Positions 37,125 through 46,788 of a stretch of 64,000 nucleotides of DNA are shown one piece after another. The notes beneath the pieces were generated by a model. It was not told the origin of the DNA. It ran no database searches and worked only from the letters and a program-made list of their open reading frames with translations. The number at the start of each line of letters is the position of its first letter. The first letter of the stretch is position 1. The stretch covers positions 124,001-188,000 of the forward strand of contig NZ_JAPQER010000003.1 of NCBI RefSeq assembly GCF_026735135.1, given 5' to 3'. This DNA comes from Clostridium aestuarii. Its GTDB lineage: Bacteria; Bacillota; Clostridia; Clostridiales; Clostridiaceae. The position numbers and the translations under genes were made by a program.

Positions 37125-37176
37125 AAACAGTTGACGTTCTGTATTAGATTGCTAACACAGAACGTCAACTGTTTTT
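37123..37176. terminator. Bidirectional terminator, solo copy of the 44.4-kb element end
   Basis: CAGTTGACGTTCTGTATTAG pairs with CTAACACAGAACGTCAACTG (one mismatch, ATTG loop), with A5 and T5 flanks. It lies between two convergent genes. The arms match the outermost bases of the inverted repeats around 44411 and 45200. Confidence 0.85.
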
Positions 37177-39160
37177 AAGCTTCCTTAATAAGACCTTTTC
37201 TATATGCAATAAGAAGCATTTCCAGTTCTCTAATTTGTTTTCTAAGATCTTCACCAATGTCGGTGTCAGCTACTCTTTTTCTAGTTACAGCATGTTCTAA
37301 AATAATAGTAGAAGACAAAATATCTCTTTCCTCTTCAATAGCCTTTTTGATAGAACCAAAAGGTTCGTGAGAAGTTAATAAAAGCCCATAAGAATTATAT
37401 ATTAGAGTATAGCCAGCAATTCCTGTTTGAGGTTGGTAAGCTTTGCAGAAACCACCATCTATTACAAGTAGTTTGCCGTTTGCTTTAATCGGACTTTCAC
37501 CTTCTTTGGTTTTCACAGGAATATGCCCATTGATTATATGAGAACAATTTGGAGGTAAGTTAAATTCTTTAAGAATATTGCAGCATACATCTTCATTATC
37601 TCTATATTTATAATAGTTATTTCGTTCTTCATGATGAGTGTCACTATCATTAATAAAGTAGCGTTCAAATGTAGTCATTTTTAATTTACCAAATTCAGGT
37701 GAATCAGAACCACACCACAAATACCATATCATATCAAGTGCATATTTTTTTTGTGGTGTTCCATCTTTAAAGAAATAAGCTTCTCTTGCTAGAGTATCAA
37801 ATTTATCTAAAACAGCTTTACCTTTATATTTTTTATCATTTATTATTAATTCTTTGAATGAACCGTCCTCATTTAATGGGATACAGCCGTGATATAGTAA
37901 ATTGGAGTTGCATCTTAAGTACATGCTTCCTTTGGTATACATAAAACGAATATGTCTTTGAAGTTTTTCACTTTTCACAAAGGAACGTCTTAATTTTGCA
38001 ATTAAAGCTTCTTCTCTATCAGTAAGTTTATAAGGATCATTAGGAGCTATTGTTGGAAAACACGTATCACTTAGTTCATAAATTTTTTCTTCAAGTTGAA
38101 TTGTACCGTTAGGGTAATCAATTTTATCTAAAAGCAATCTATCATCCATTGAAAATTCAGCATGCTGTTCTATGATTTGTCCTTCAAGCTTAAATTGGAT
38201 AATTGAAATAGCTTTATGCATCTTAGAAATTAATCTAAGTTCCTTTTCACTTAATTCTTTATTTATTGTTTTTGGTATAAAGTTGCTGCATGGATCATCT
38301 TCGTAAATATCCATAGCAAAAGTAGCAAGTGGAAGTAAGTTTATTCCGTAACCATCCTCTATAGTATTTAAGTTGGCATACCTTAGTGAAATTCTAAGAA
38401 CATTACATATGCAAGCTTCACATCCGGCAGCAGCAGCCATCCACAAAATATCATGATTTCCCCATTGAATATCCACTGAATGATGATTCATTAAAGCTTC
38501 CATTATAATTTCAGCACCAGGACCTCTATCGTAAATATCTCCAATAATATGAAGTCTATCTACAACAAGCTTTTGAATAACATTGGCAATTGCAATAATA
38601 AATTCGCAAGCACGGTCAATATCTATTATAGTTTTGATTATTCCATTATAGTATTCATGTTTATTTATTTTTTCTCCCTGTTCATGAAGCATTTCTTCAA
38701 TTATATATGAGAAATCTTGAGGAAGAGCTTTTCTAACCTTGGAACGAGTATATTTTGAAGAAACTGCCTTGCATAATTCAATAATTCTGTAAAGTGTTAT
38801 CCTATACCAATCCTCTAAATCTCTTTCAGAGTGCTTAATTAATTCTAATTTTTGTTCAGGGTAATAAACTAATGTAGCTAAACTTGTTTTTTCGTTTTCT
38901 CTTAGTGAAGTTCCAAAAACATCATCTATTTTACGCTTTATAACTCCAGAAGCGTTTTTTAACATATGTGTAAATGATTCATATTCTCCGTGGATATCAC
39001 TGATGAAATGTTCAGTACTCTTAGGTAAATTTAAAATAGCTTGTAAATTAATAATCTCTGTACTTGCAGCAGATATATTAGGATATTGGTTAGCAAGAAG
39101 CTTTAAATAACGAAGCTCGCTTTTTATCAGTTCTATATTATTTTCGTCACAAAAGGTCAT
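37175..39160 (-). CDS. fbp: Fructose-1,6-bisphosphatase, class III
   Basis: 661 aa, the expected length for the Firmicute class III enzyme. The start was set at the ATG at 39160, as AGGAGGAG (39166-39173) lies before it. The longer frame to 39211 runs into a repeat hairpin. Metallophosphatase motifs are [10 protein letters not shown] near residue 54, GDIYDRG near residue 202 and WGNHD near residue 226. It hydrolyses fructose-1,6-bisphosphate in gluconeogenesis. It ends at a bidirectional terminator shared with the GHL10-like gene. Confidence 0.93.
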   Translation of the reverse strand: MTFCDENNIELIKSELRYLKLLANQYPNISAASTEIINLQAILNLPKSTEHFISDIHGEYESFTHMLKNASGVIKRKIDDVFGTSLRENEKTSLATLVYYPEQKLELIKHSERDLEDWYRITLYRIIELCKAVSSKYTRSKVRKALPQDFSYIIEEMLHEQGEKINKHEYYNGIIKTIIDIDRACEFIIAIANVIQKLVVDRLHIIGDIYDRGPGAEIIMEALMNHHSVDIQWGNHDILWMAAAAGCEACICNVLRISLRYANLNTIEDGYGINLLPLATFAMDIYEDDPCSNFIPKTINKELSEKELRLISKMHKAISIIQFKLEGQIIEQHAEFSMDDRLLLDKIDYPNGTIQLEEKIYELSDTCFPTIAPNDPYKLTDREEALIAKLRRSFVKSEKLQRHIRFMYTKGSMYLRCNSNLLYHGCIPLNEDGSFKELIINDKKYKGKAVLDKFDTLAREAYFFKDGTPQKKYALDMIWYLWCGSDSPEFGKLKMTTFERYFINDSDTHHEERNNYYKYRDNEDVCCNILKEFNLPPNCSHIINGHIPVKTKEGESPIKANGKLLVIDGGFCKAYQPQTGIAGYTLIYNSYGLLLTSHEPFGSIKKAIEEERDILSSTIILEHAVTRKRVADTDIGEDLRKQIRELEMLLIAYRKGLIKEA

Positions 39161-39605
39161 GTGGTCTCCTCCTTTTAAACAGTTTATAAGAAAAGTGTGT
39201 TGCACTTTCAAATCCTATTTATATAAATAATATGTTAATGTGCATAATATGTTAATAACAAAGATATTATATCATATACTATCACACATATTAATAAAAA
39301 CCATGAAAAAGTACAGCATATTTATGAAAAAGTGTATACTTTTTATGATTATTAAAAATAGTTACATGAAAAATTATAACAGGAAATAAAAGGAAATTCA
39401 ATGGAAACTTTTTTAAATAACAATTAAGAATTAAAATTTAAGAATTAATTATATAATTTGCTCTTGTTAGATGTTTTAATATTTGTGTTAAAATAAATTT
39501 AAGAACAATTTTATATATATGCAAAAAAACTAATTTTGTTCATTGTTAATTCTTAATTGCATTAATACTTTTAACCGTGAATTATATTAAGGGTGGTGAT
39601 TAAAA
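39161..39605. other. Divergent intergenic region with repeats
   Basis: No gene seen. Near fbp there is an AAAAGTGT/GCACTTT hairpin (39188-39208). At 39417-39560, inverted AT-rich ends (AACAATTAAGAATTAA and GTTAATTCTTAATTGC) enclose about 100 bases, as in the other composite elements. Promoters for fbp and the response regulator must lie here. Confidence 0.5.
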
Positions 39606-40280
39606 ATGGATACTACTATTTTAATAGTAGAAGATGAAGATAGAATGAGGAAACTTATAAGAGATTATTTTGTGAGTAGTGGATTTAATATTTTGGAAGC
39701 TGAAAATGGTATAAAAGCATTAGAAATATTTAATGCTAATAAAGTAGATTTAATCATACTAGACATAATGATGCCTTATATGGATGGATATACAGTTTGT
39801 AAGAATATAAGAAGAAATTCAGATGTGCCTATAGTTATTTTGACGGCAAAGTCAGAGGAAGATGACAAGCTCTTAGGGTATGAGTTTGGAGCAGATGACT
39901 ATGTTACCAAGCCCTTTAGTCCTAAGGTTCTAGTGGCAAAAGGAAAAGCATTGTTAAAGAGAATTAATTCTAAAAATAAAAAAGGAGTTATGAATTTTAA
40001 TGGACTAGAAATAAATGAGTTGTCTCATGAAGTGAAAATAGATGAGGAAGATATTTTGTTGTCACCTAAAGAATATGACTTGTTATTATTATTTGTTAAA
40101 AACAAAGGTATAGTTTTAACAAGAGATAAAATTTTAGATAAGGTATGGGGATTTGATTATTATGGAGGAGCTAGAACAGTAGACACAAATATAAAAAGGC
40201 TTAGAGAAAAACTAAAGAATAAAGCTAAATACATAGTTACTGTAAGAGGGTGTGGGTATAAATTTGAAGAGAATAAATAA
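39606..40280 (+). CDS. OmpR/PhoB-family response regulator
   Basis: 224 aa. The receiver domain has acidic residues EDED near the start, phospho-acceptor Asp near residue 53 (LIILDIMMP), LTAKS and VTKPFSP. The C-terminal winged-helix DNA-binding domain ends GYKFEENK. GGTGGTG precedes the ATG. The histidine-kinase gene begins inside its 3' end. The signal is unknown. The gene convergent to the pair encodes an HtrA protease, which hints at envelope stress but is not proof. Confidence 0.92.
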   Translation: MDTTILIVEDEDRMRKLIRDYFVSSGFNILEAENGIKALEIFNANKVDLIILDIMMPYMDGYTVCKNIRRNSDVPIVILTAKSEEDDKLLGYEFGADDYVTKPFSPKVLVAKGKALLKRINSKNKKGVMNFNGLEINELSHEVKIDEEDILLSPKEYDLLLLFVKNKGIVLTRDKILDKVWGFDYYGGARTVDTNIKRLREKLKNKAKYIVTVRGCGYKFEENK

Positions 40281-41781
40281 AAAAAGTATAACTTTTAAAT
40301 TGTTTATTGTAACAACAGTGTTTTTTATATCATTCATAAGTATTCAGCTTATTTTTCAATCATTATTTTTTGAAAAATTTTATATAAATAAAAAAACTAA
40401 TAAGCTTAAAATAGAATTAGAAAGCTTTCAAAAGGATTATATTAAAAATTTAAAAAGGAGCACACAAACCATAAGAATCATTGAAAAATTTGAACAAAGC
40501 AATAATGCAAAGATAGTTATTTTAGAAAGTAATGGATTACTTAATTATATAACTAATTATGAGGATGAACTTAAGGATTCCACTAGAGTTAATGTAATAA
40601 AAGGGATAATACAAGAGTGGACATCTGATCCAAAAGCGTTTATTGATTTGCAAAACAAAGGAGAAGCTATTACATATATATTTGATAGTAAATTTTATAA
40701 TATTAAGAATATCGTTTGTGTGTCTCCAGTAGTTATCAACAATATCCCTGTTAAAGTGATTTTTGCAGTTTCTTCTCTTCAGCCAGTAAATGAAGCTGCA
40801 GATGTAATAAAAGAATATTATATATACATATATATAGCCGCAGTAGTTTTAATACTGATATTATCATTTGTTTATTCTGAAATGATATCAAGACCACTTG
40901 TTAATCTAAACAAGAAAGCTACAAAAATGTCTAAGTTTGATTTCACAGAAAAATGTGATGCGAATAGAGAAGATGAAATTGGAAATCTTGCAGCAACATT
41001 GAATTTTTTATCGGAGAATTTGAATAAAGCTTTAAATTCCCTTAGGAGTTCCAATAAAAAATTAAAAAAGGATATTGAAAAGGAAAAGAAATTAGAAAAA
41101 ATGAGAAAGGAATTTGTAGCATCGGTTTCTCATGAATTAAAGACTCCTATCAGTTTAATTGAAGGATATGCTGAAGGAGTAAAAGATAATATAGTTCAAG
41201 GAGAAGAAAGAGAATACTATTTAGATGTAATAATTGATGAAGCCCAAAAGATGGGTAGACTTGTTGCAGATATGCTTGAGCTATCAAGAATGGAATCTGG
41301 TACTTTTAAAATGAACATGAATGAATTTATTTTAGATGAAACAATAATAAAAACTATAAAAAGACTAAAGAATTTAAATTATCAAAATGATGAAGAAAAT
41401 AATATAGAAATAATAATGGATGTACAAGATAATTTAAAAGTTTTAGGTGATGAAAATAAAATCGAAGAAGCTATAACCAATTTTCTAACAAATGCTATAA
41501 GACATACAAAAAATCAAGGTAAAATTATAGTGAGAGCATTCATTAAACAGGATAAGGTTTGGGTTGAAGTAGAGAATGAAGGAAATAATATACCGGAAGG
41601 TCAAATAGAAAAAATATGGGATAAGTTTTATAGAATAGATAAATCAAGAAATAGAATGCTTGGTGGAACAGGGCTAGGACTTGCTATAGTAAAAAATATT
41701 TTAGAACTTCACCACAGCGAATATGGAGCAGAAAATACCAAAATTGGAGTTAAATTTTATTTTTCTATGAAGAAAAATTGA
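40264..41781 (+). CDS. Sensor histidine kinase
   Basis: 505 aa from a TTG at 40264. A GTG at 40252 (509 aa) is the alternative; both overlap the regulator gene. Two membrane helices (about residues 10-30 and 180-202) flank an extracellular sensor of ~150 residues. Then come HAMP, the dimerisation helix with SHELKTPISLIEGYAEG (His phospho-acceptor) and an HATPase domain (NFLTNAIRHTK, GGTGLGLAIVK). It pairs with the upstream regulator through translational overlap. The ligand is unknown. Confidence 0.9.
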   Translation: MKRINKKSITFKLFIVTTVFFISFISIQLIFQSLFFEKFYINKKTNKLKIELESFQKDYIKNLKRSTQTIRIIEKFEQSNNAKIVILESNGLLNYITNYEDELKDSTRVNVIKGIIQEWTSDPKAFIDLQNKGEAITYIFDSKFYNIKNIVCVSPVVINNIPVKVIFAVSSLQPVNEAADVIKEYYIYIYIAAVVLILILSFVYSEMISRPLVNLNKKATKMSKFDFTEKCDANREDEIGNLAATLNFLSENLNKALNSLRSSNKKLKKDIEKEKKLEKMRKEFVASVSHELKTPISLIEGYAEGVKDNIVQGEEREYYLDVIIDEAQKMGRLVADMLELSRMESGTFKMNMNEFILDETIIKTIKRLKNLNYQNDEENNIEIIMDVQDNLKVLGDENKIEEAITNFLTNAIRHTKNQGKIIVRAFIKQDKVWVEVENEGNNIPEGQIEKIWDKFYRIDKSRNRMLGGTGLGLAIVKNILELHHSEYGAENTKIGVKFYFSMKKN

Positions 41782-41831
41782 CAAAGTTTATTTATAGATA
41801 CTAGGGATATGGTAGATATTTTATGAAAAGC

Positions 41832-41872
41832 AAAAGTAGTATAGATGAGAATTAATCTATACTACTTTTTTA
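41832..41872 (+). terminator. Intrinsic terminator of the two-component operon
   Basis: AAAAGTAGTATAGAT pairs with ATCTATACTACTTTT, followed by TTAG. The symmetry could also serve the convergent gene. Confidence 0.85.
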
Positions 41873-41935
41873 GTTATAATTTTTTAGGGGGAAATTATAA
41901 CTACTATATTAAATTAATGATAATTAGCTATTTAA

Positions 41936-43156
41936 TTAATTTGTTAATTTTAAATCGAGGGTCTTAGTTTTCCCGTTTCTTACGAGCTCTACTTTAACAA
42001 CATCTCCTACATTATGAGATTGTTTTAGCTTATTTAATTCAGTTACTTGTTTAACTTTTTTACCGTCAAATTTAACAATAACATCTCCTGCTAATAAGCC
42101 ACTTTTTTCTGCAGGGCTGAATTCTTCAATTTGGTGAATATATATTCCAACTGGGACATTATATCGTTTAGAACGAGCTGAATCAATGTCGCTTGCTACA
42201 ATACCAATTTTTAAAATCGGTTTTAATAAATGTTCTATTTTAGGTTTTATTTCATTAATAGGAATAGCAAAACCAATACCCTCTACCTGACTACCACCTA
42301 TTTTAGCACTATTAATGCCTATTATTTGTCCATATACATTCACAAGAGCTCCTCCACTGTTACCAGGGTTAATTGCAGCATCAGTTTGGATGTATTTATG
42401 TTTTTCACCTTCTATTTGTATTTCTCTATCAACAGCACTTACAACACCAGCAGTTACTGTACCTAAAAATTCTTTTCCAAGTGGGTTTCCAATAGCAACA
42501 GCAGGTTCTCCAATTTCAATATTATCTGAATCTCCAAATTCAGCTACACCAGGAAGTTGAACTTTTTCTGTTAGCTTTATAACAGCTACATCTAAAGTAG
42601 CATCGTAATTAATTAATTTTGCAGGAATTTCTTTTCCAGGTTTTCCTTTACCTTCGTTAAGAATGACATTTATTTGTCTTGCTCCTTTTACTACATGATA
42701 ATTTGTAAGAATATATCCATCTTCGTTGAAGATAATACCAGAACCCATACCTTCCTGTTGTTCTGGAAATCCAAATACATCATATGAAGTCATGCTCTTT
42801 GTAGCAACACCTACTACAGCAGGACCTACTTGCCTTGCAATATTAGCAACAGATAATGGTACGGTATTATTTGTTGTTTTAACTATGTTATTGTTATTAT
42901 TAGGTATATTATTTTCGATTTTTTGTTCAGCAGCTAAGTTATTATAATATTTAATAGTAGCAAAAGAAGATATACCTCCTCCAAGTGATGCGCAAACTAA
43001 ACCTATTATAATGTAAGAAATAATTTTTTTACCCGAACCTTTGTTTTTATTATTTTTTTTGGTAGAATCGGATTTTATATAACTATCCTGAATAATTTCT
43101 CCATCAATAAAAGGTTGATCTTCAAAAGTATTATTGCTGTGTCCTAATTTTCTCAT
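41936..43156 (-). CDS. HtrA-like membrane-anchored serine protease with PDZ domain
   Basis: 406 aa. Cytoplasmic tail (1-43), one membrane helix (~45-68), an Asn-rich linker, a trypsin-like domain with catalytic His154 (TNYHVV), Asp189 (LDVAVIKL) and Ser267 (NPGNSGGAL), then one PDZ domain (~310-400). It acts outside the membrane in protein quality control. AAGGAGGAA precedes the ATG. It converges with the two-component genes. Confidence 0.92.
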   Translation of the reverse strand: MRKLGHSNNTFEDQPFIDGEIIQDSYIKSDSTKKNNKNKGSGKKIISYIIIGLVCASLGGGISSFATIKYYNNLAAEQKIENNIPNNNNNIVKTTNNTVPLSVANIARQVGPAVVGVATKSMTSYDVFGFPEQQEGMGSGIIFNEDGYILTNYHVVKGARQINVILNEGKGKPGKEIPAKLINYDATLDVAVIKLTEKVQLPGVAEFGDSDNIEIGEPAVAIGNPLGKEFLGTVTAGVVSAVDREIQIEGEKHKYIQTDAAINPGNSGGALVNVYGQIIGINSAKIGGSQVEGIGFAIPINEIKPKIEHLLKPILKIGIVASDIDSARSKRYNVPVGIYIHQIEEFSPAEKSGLLAGDVIVKFDGKKVKQVTELNKLKQSHNVGDVVKVELVRNGKTKTLDLKLTN

Positions 43157-43561
43157 ATGGATTCCTCCTTGTTTTTGTGTATCGATTAACTCTAAGTATA
43201 TATTATTCCTCTTTTGTTACAGTTTGATGACAAAAGTGTTAAGGAATTAAAAACAAAACTTTAATTCTTAATTTAAAAAAGTGCTTTACACTTTTTAATA
43301 GCATATAACGACAAAAATTCATTTATTACCATAAAAATGTAGAAAATTCTTTACAACATAGCTGTTAAATAATAAAATTAAAGTAATGTTAATAAAAAAT
43401 TCATAAAATATTAATTTGAAGTTAAGATATATTCAAAAAAATATCCGTTGTAGCTTTGAATTGTTATTTTTTTCAGAGGCATAATATTTCATAAAAAAAG
43501 AAGCAAAATAAACCTATAAACAAAAGTTTAAAATGATATGTTATAAGGAGGAATAGTATCA
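43157..43561. other. Divergent gap between htrA-like gene and degV-like gene
   Basis: No gene seen. AT-rich, with an AAAAAGTG/CACTTTTT hairpin (43275-43296) of the dispersed family and a GAGGCATAATATTT stretch (near 43475) shared with 17754. Confidence 0.45.
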
Positions 43562-44407
43562 ATGAACAAAATTGCTTTGATAACAGATACTACAGCAGAC
43601 TTAACAGATGAAATAATAAAAAAATATAATATAAATGTTTTACCTTTTAGAATTATATATAAGGATAAGGAATATAAGGATAAAATAGATATTACACCAG
43701 AGGAAGTTTATAATAATTTGGATAAAGAAGTTCCAACTTCATCATTACCTTCTATGAAGGATATGGAGAATTTATTTAAAAGATTAGAAGAAGAAGGTTA
43801 TACGCACGTTATAGCTGTAACTCTATCGTCAGGATTATCAGGAATCACAAATGCTTTAAAACTAGTTGCTGAAAATTACAAAAATATAATAACTTATGTA
43901 TGTGATTCTAAATCAATTTCTTTAGGTGAAGGTATATTAGTAGAAGAATGTGGTAAAATGATTAAAGCTGGTAAGAACTTTGAAGAAATAGTAAATAAAA
44001 TTCCATTATTAATGAAAAAGGTTAAAGTGTTTTTCGTAGTTAAGACATTAGAATACCTTAAAAGAGGTGGAAGAATAGGAAAAATTTCAGGTGCAATAGG
44101 TAGTCTTTTAAATATTAAACCTATAATAAGTATAGATTTGGAAGGAAAATATTTTACATACGATAAAGTAAGAGGAAGAAAACAATCTTTAAGTAGATTA
44201 GTCAATATTTTAAAGAAGGAATTTCAAGGTAAAAAAATTAGAGCTTATATTATGAATGGAAATGCTTATGAAGAATCAATAGATGTTTATGAAAAAATCA
44301 AGGAAATAGATGAAGTTGAATCAGTACAAATAGGAGGACAAATAAGTCCCGTTTCAGGAGTGCACAGTGGACCAGGACTTGTTGGGGTCGCGTTTATGGA
44401 AGTCTAA
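43562..44407 (+). CDS. DegV family fatty-acid-binding protein
   Basis: 281 aa DegV fold. The conserved DTTADLTDE lies at residues 8-16, TSLPSM-type loop TSSLPSM near residue 59, SSGLSGITNA near residue 90, and the C-terminal GPGLVGVAF. Proteins of this family bind fatty acids and can serve fatty-acid kinase (FakB-type). Cytoplasmic. AAGGAGGAA precedes the ATG. The stop codon is 3 bases before the inverted-repeat element. Confidence 0.92.
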   Translation: MNKIALITDTTADLTDEIIKKYNINVLPFRIIYKDKEYKDKIDITPEEVYNNLDKEVPTSSLPSMKDMENLFKRLEEEGYTHVIAVTLSSGLSGITNALKLVAENYKNIITYVCDSKSISLGEGILVEECGKMIKAGKNFEEIVNKIPLLMKKVKVFFVVKTLEYLKRGGRIGKISGAIGSLLNIKPIISIDLEGKYFTYDKVRGRKQSLSRLVNILKKEFQGKKIRAYIMNGNAYEESIDVYEKIKEIDEVESVQIGGQISPVSGVHSGPGLVGVAFMEV

Positions 44408-44410
44408 AAA

Positions 44411-44529
44411 GCAGCTGACGTTCTGTATCAGCAAGCTGATAGGCGAAGTTGACGTGAAAATGCCATAAAACTGCCATTTTAGTTGACATGTTGTGTTAGC
44501 AAGCTAACAGGTACAGTTGAGAGTTGAAG
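44411..44529 (+). repeat. Left structured inverted repeat
   Basis: Internal hairpins: TATCAGC/GCTGATA, a central AAAATG/CATTTT stem, and TGTTAGC/GCTAACA. It is inverted relative to the copy at 45087-45204. Confidence 0.85.
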
Positions 44530-44621
44530 AAGAAAAATCTTTTAGATTAATATGAATATTTTTTCTTACCAAGGTGATAATTGATAATACTTATTTACAA
44601 TAAATTTAAGGAGTGTTATCA

Positions 44622-45005
44622 ATGAGAAACTTAAATAATAGTATAGTATATAAAAATGCATTTAATTTTTCAATTAGAATGATTGAATTATATAAATATT
44701 TATGTGCTGAAAAAAAAGAATATATATTATCTAAGCAAATTGTACGTTCAGGAACTAGTATTGGTGCAAATATAAGAGAAGGGTTAGATGCACAAAGTGA
44801 TAAAGATTTTCTTTCTAAATTTAACATAGCACTAAAAGAAGCTGTTGAAACAGATTATTGGATAGAACTTTTGGTAGAAACTAAATTTTTAACCCAATTT
44901 AAAGGTAAATCATTAATAAATGATTTACATGAAATAATTAGAATGTTAAACTCTATAGTAAAAACTACAAAACAAAAAATAAACTATCAAACAAATACTA
45001 ATTAA
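44622..45005 (+). CDS. Four-helix-bundle protein (S23/IVP family)
   Basis: 127 aa from the ATG at 44622, which has AAGGAG upstream. The in-frame GTG at 44613 overlaps that site. All-helical. Family signature QIVRSGTSIGANIREG (residues ~39-54) and ALKEAVETDYWIELL (~70-84). This family is known from intervening sequences in 23S rRNA genes and from stand-alone copies; a related fold (Avd) serves diversity-generating retroelements. Neither rRNA nor a reverse transcriptase is near. It may bind the structured flanking repeats as RNA or DNA; this is conjecture. Confidence 0.88.
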   Translation: MRNLNNSIVYKNAFNFSIRMIELYKYLCAEKKEYILSKQIVRSGTSIGANIREGLDAQSDKDFLSKFNIALKEAVETDYWIELLVETKFLTQFKGKSLINDLHEIIRMLNSIVKTTKQKINYQTNTN

Positions 45006-45039
45006 AAAATCGAGTATGGATAATCTATACTCGATTTTA
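45005..45039 (+). terminator. Terminator of the four-helix-bundle gene
   Basis: AAAAATCGAGTAT pairs with ATACTCGATTTTA across GGATAATCT. It lies inside the inverted-repeat element. Confidence 0.85.
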
Positions 45040-45086
45040 TTGCGTTTGTCAGCTAGCTGACACAGCATACCAATCTTTGTCTGTTT

Positions 45087-45204
45087 TTCAACTCTCAACT
45101 GCTAGTATCAGCTTGCTGATACCGCATGTCAACTAAAATGTCTTTAAGTAGACATTTCATGTCAACTTCGCCTGTTAGCTTGCTAACACAGAACGTCAAC
45201 TTTC
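45087..45204 (-). repeat. Right structured inverted repeat
   Basis: Inverted copy of 44411-44529. Read on the minus strand the hairpin order is TGTTAGC/GCTAACA, AAATGTCT/AGACATTT, TATCAGC/GCTGATA, so the two outer palindromes are swapped relative to the left copy. Its outer edge provides the stop codon of the YihY gene. Confidence 0.85.
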
Positions 45205-46008
45205 AATGAGCAATGAATTAATTTCTCCTCCTATTAATATAATTACTGAAGTCAAAAACAACCATATCAACAATACTATAACTGCGCCTATTCCTCCGTA
45301 GAGTTTTGAATAATTATTAAAGTTATCTACATAAAAGGCAAAGCACATAGAGGCTATTAACCAACCTATGGTTGCAAAAATTGAGCCAGGGAGGACTTCT
45401 ACAAATTTAAGTTTTCTAGCTGGAGTAAGCTTATATATGATAGCAAAAATAAATATCATTGACATTAATGTAATGAAATATCTTAATAAATCCCATACAA
45501 AATCAAAGGTTGAAGGTAGATTGAAGGTGGTGCTTATAGTTATACCTATTAGATTACCTAATACAAGTAAAAAAAGTGAAAACATAATCATAAATGCAAG
45601 TATAAAAGTACATAAAATAGCAGTAAGATATACTTCCCAAAATGAACGATTTTCGTTCATATCGTAGGCTTTGTTTAAAGCGTTTATAACGGCAGTAAAA
45701 CCGTTAGAAGCTATAAAAATTGTTATGATCAAACTGAAAGAAAGTAAGTCACTTTTTCTGGAATCAAAAATTTCTATTACGGTAGCATAAATCAATTCAA
45801 ATGCATTGGAAGGCATAATTCTTCTTAAACTTAATAAAACATCGTTGCTCGTAACAGAACTAAATCCAATCATAGTCATTAAAAATATCAAAAAAGGAAA
45901 AAAAGATAACAATAAGCTGTAAGCAAGTTGAGAACCTAAAGCAAAAATATCATCTTCTTTTGTTTTATATATCAATCTAAGAAGAAGATATTTATTTTGT
46001 TTTTTCAA
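45196..46008 (-). CDS. YihY/BrkB family membrane protein
   Basis: 270 aa with about six membrane helices. Family features: LGSQLAYSLLLSFFPFLIFLM at the start and GSIFATIGWLIAS...LYGGIGAVIVLLIWLF near the end. Despite an old ribonuclease BN label for relatives, it is an inner-membrane protein of unknown function. TTG start with GGGGGAA upstream. The last codon and TGA stop lie in the terminal repeat of the neighbouring element, so the native C-terminus may have been altered. Confidence 0.88.
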   Translation of the reverse strand: MKKQNKYLLLRLIYKTKEDDIFALGSQLAYSLLLSFFPFLIFLMTMIGFSSVTSNDVLLSLRRIMPSNAFELIYATVIEIFDSRKSDLLSFSLIITIFIASNGFTAVINALNKAYDMNENRSFWEVYLTAILCTFILAFMIMFSLFLLVLGNLIGITISTTFNLPSTFDFVWDLLRYFITLMSMIFIFAIIYKLTPARKLKFVEVLPGSIFATIGWLIASMCFAFYVDNFNNYSKLYGGIGAVIVLLIWLFLTSVIILIGGEINSLLIES

Positions 46009-46788
46009 TTTTATTCCCCCATAAACTTCAATTAATAGTTAATAGTTAATAATTAATAGTTAATAGTTGAAAAATGGGTAACTTTTTATAGTTAAAAGTA
46101 TATTATGTTAATTGTATGGTTAATATGCAAATTCAATATAAAAAATAATAAAAAGGTATAACTTTTAGAAAAAAGTCTACGTAGTTCTATATGTAATAAT
46201 ATTATGAAAAAAAATTACCAAAATAAAACAGTAAAGAATATTTAGTGTGATTTCGAAATATATATTATGGAGTTTATAAAAAATATACCATCTTCTATTG
46301 CATTTTATGGTAAAATATTATAAAATCAATTCGATAAGGTAATTTTATGTAAGAATTGAGTAACTATGTGGTGATATGTGTTAAAGATAGAAATAAGTTA
46401 TAAAAACTTTTTTAAAATTTATAGAATCTTAATGAAATGATGGTAAATATATCATCAATGTTTTGAAATTACCACGCATAATTTGTTTAATTGTTGTTGA
46501 TAAGTGGGACAAAAACCTATATAATTAATATTGTAATAAAACTTGGCAATTAAGTTTATTACTTCATCAGCATGAATTACCGATTAAAACATGTAATACT
46601 TCTATGAAAAGAAGGATTTATTAAATTTATGTAGAATATTGAGTTAATACGTAAAAAGTTTAAGTATGGTAATTGTAAGGAGATATAATTTTTATAGTAT
46701 TATGTTTCCCTAACTTACATAAATTATTCAACCCAAAGTTAATAATTTAAAAAATAATAAAATACAAACAAAATGGGAGGGAACAAAA
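46009..46788. other. Long intergenic region with surface-protein promoter and leader
   Basis: Near 46029-46066, TTAATAGTTAATAGTTAATA-type direct repeats. At 46497-46525 a strong promoter (TTGATA-N17-TATAAT). The ~255-base leader begins with hairpin GTAATAAAACTT/AAGTTTATTAC (46533-46562), which could stabilise the mRNA. No gene is seen in the region. Confidence 0.6.
46497..46525 (+). promoter_or_regulatory. Sigma-A promoter for surface-protein gene
   Basis: -35 TTGATA (46497-46502), 17-bp spacer, -10 TATAAT (46520-46525). This is close to consensus, which suits a highly expressed surface protein. Confidence 0.75.

Larger units (their letters stand above)
44411..45204. mobile_element. Inverted-repeat-bounded element carrying a four-helix-bundle gene
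   Basis: About 118-bp inverted repeats (44411-44529 and 45087-45204) enclose one small gene. They match over nearly their full length (GACGTTCTGT, AGGCGAAGTTGAC, CATTTTAGTTGACATG and CAGTTGAGAGTTGAA shared exactly). Each contains three hairpins. The element fills the entire space between two convergent genes. No transposase is present, so movement is inferred, possibly in trans. The right side holds an extra TGTCAGCTAGCTGACA palindrome (45047-45062). Confidence 0.65.

Noticed and set aside
44622-45005. Four-helix-bundle gene as part of a diversity-generating retroelement or rRNA intervening sequence
   Set aside because: No reverse transcriptase, template/variable repeat pair or rRNA sequence is present in the surrounding DNA.
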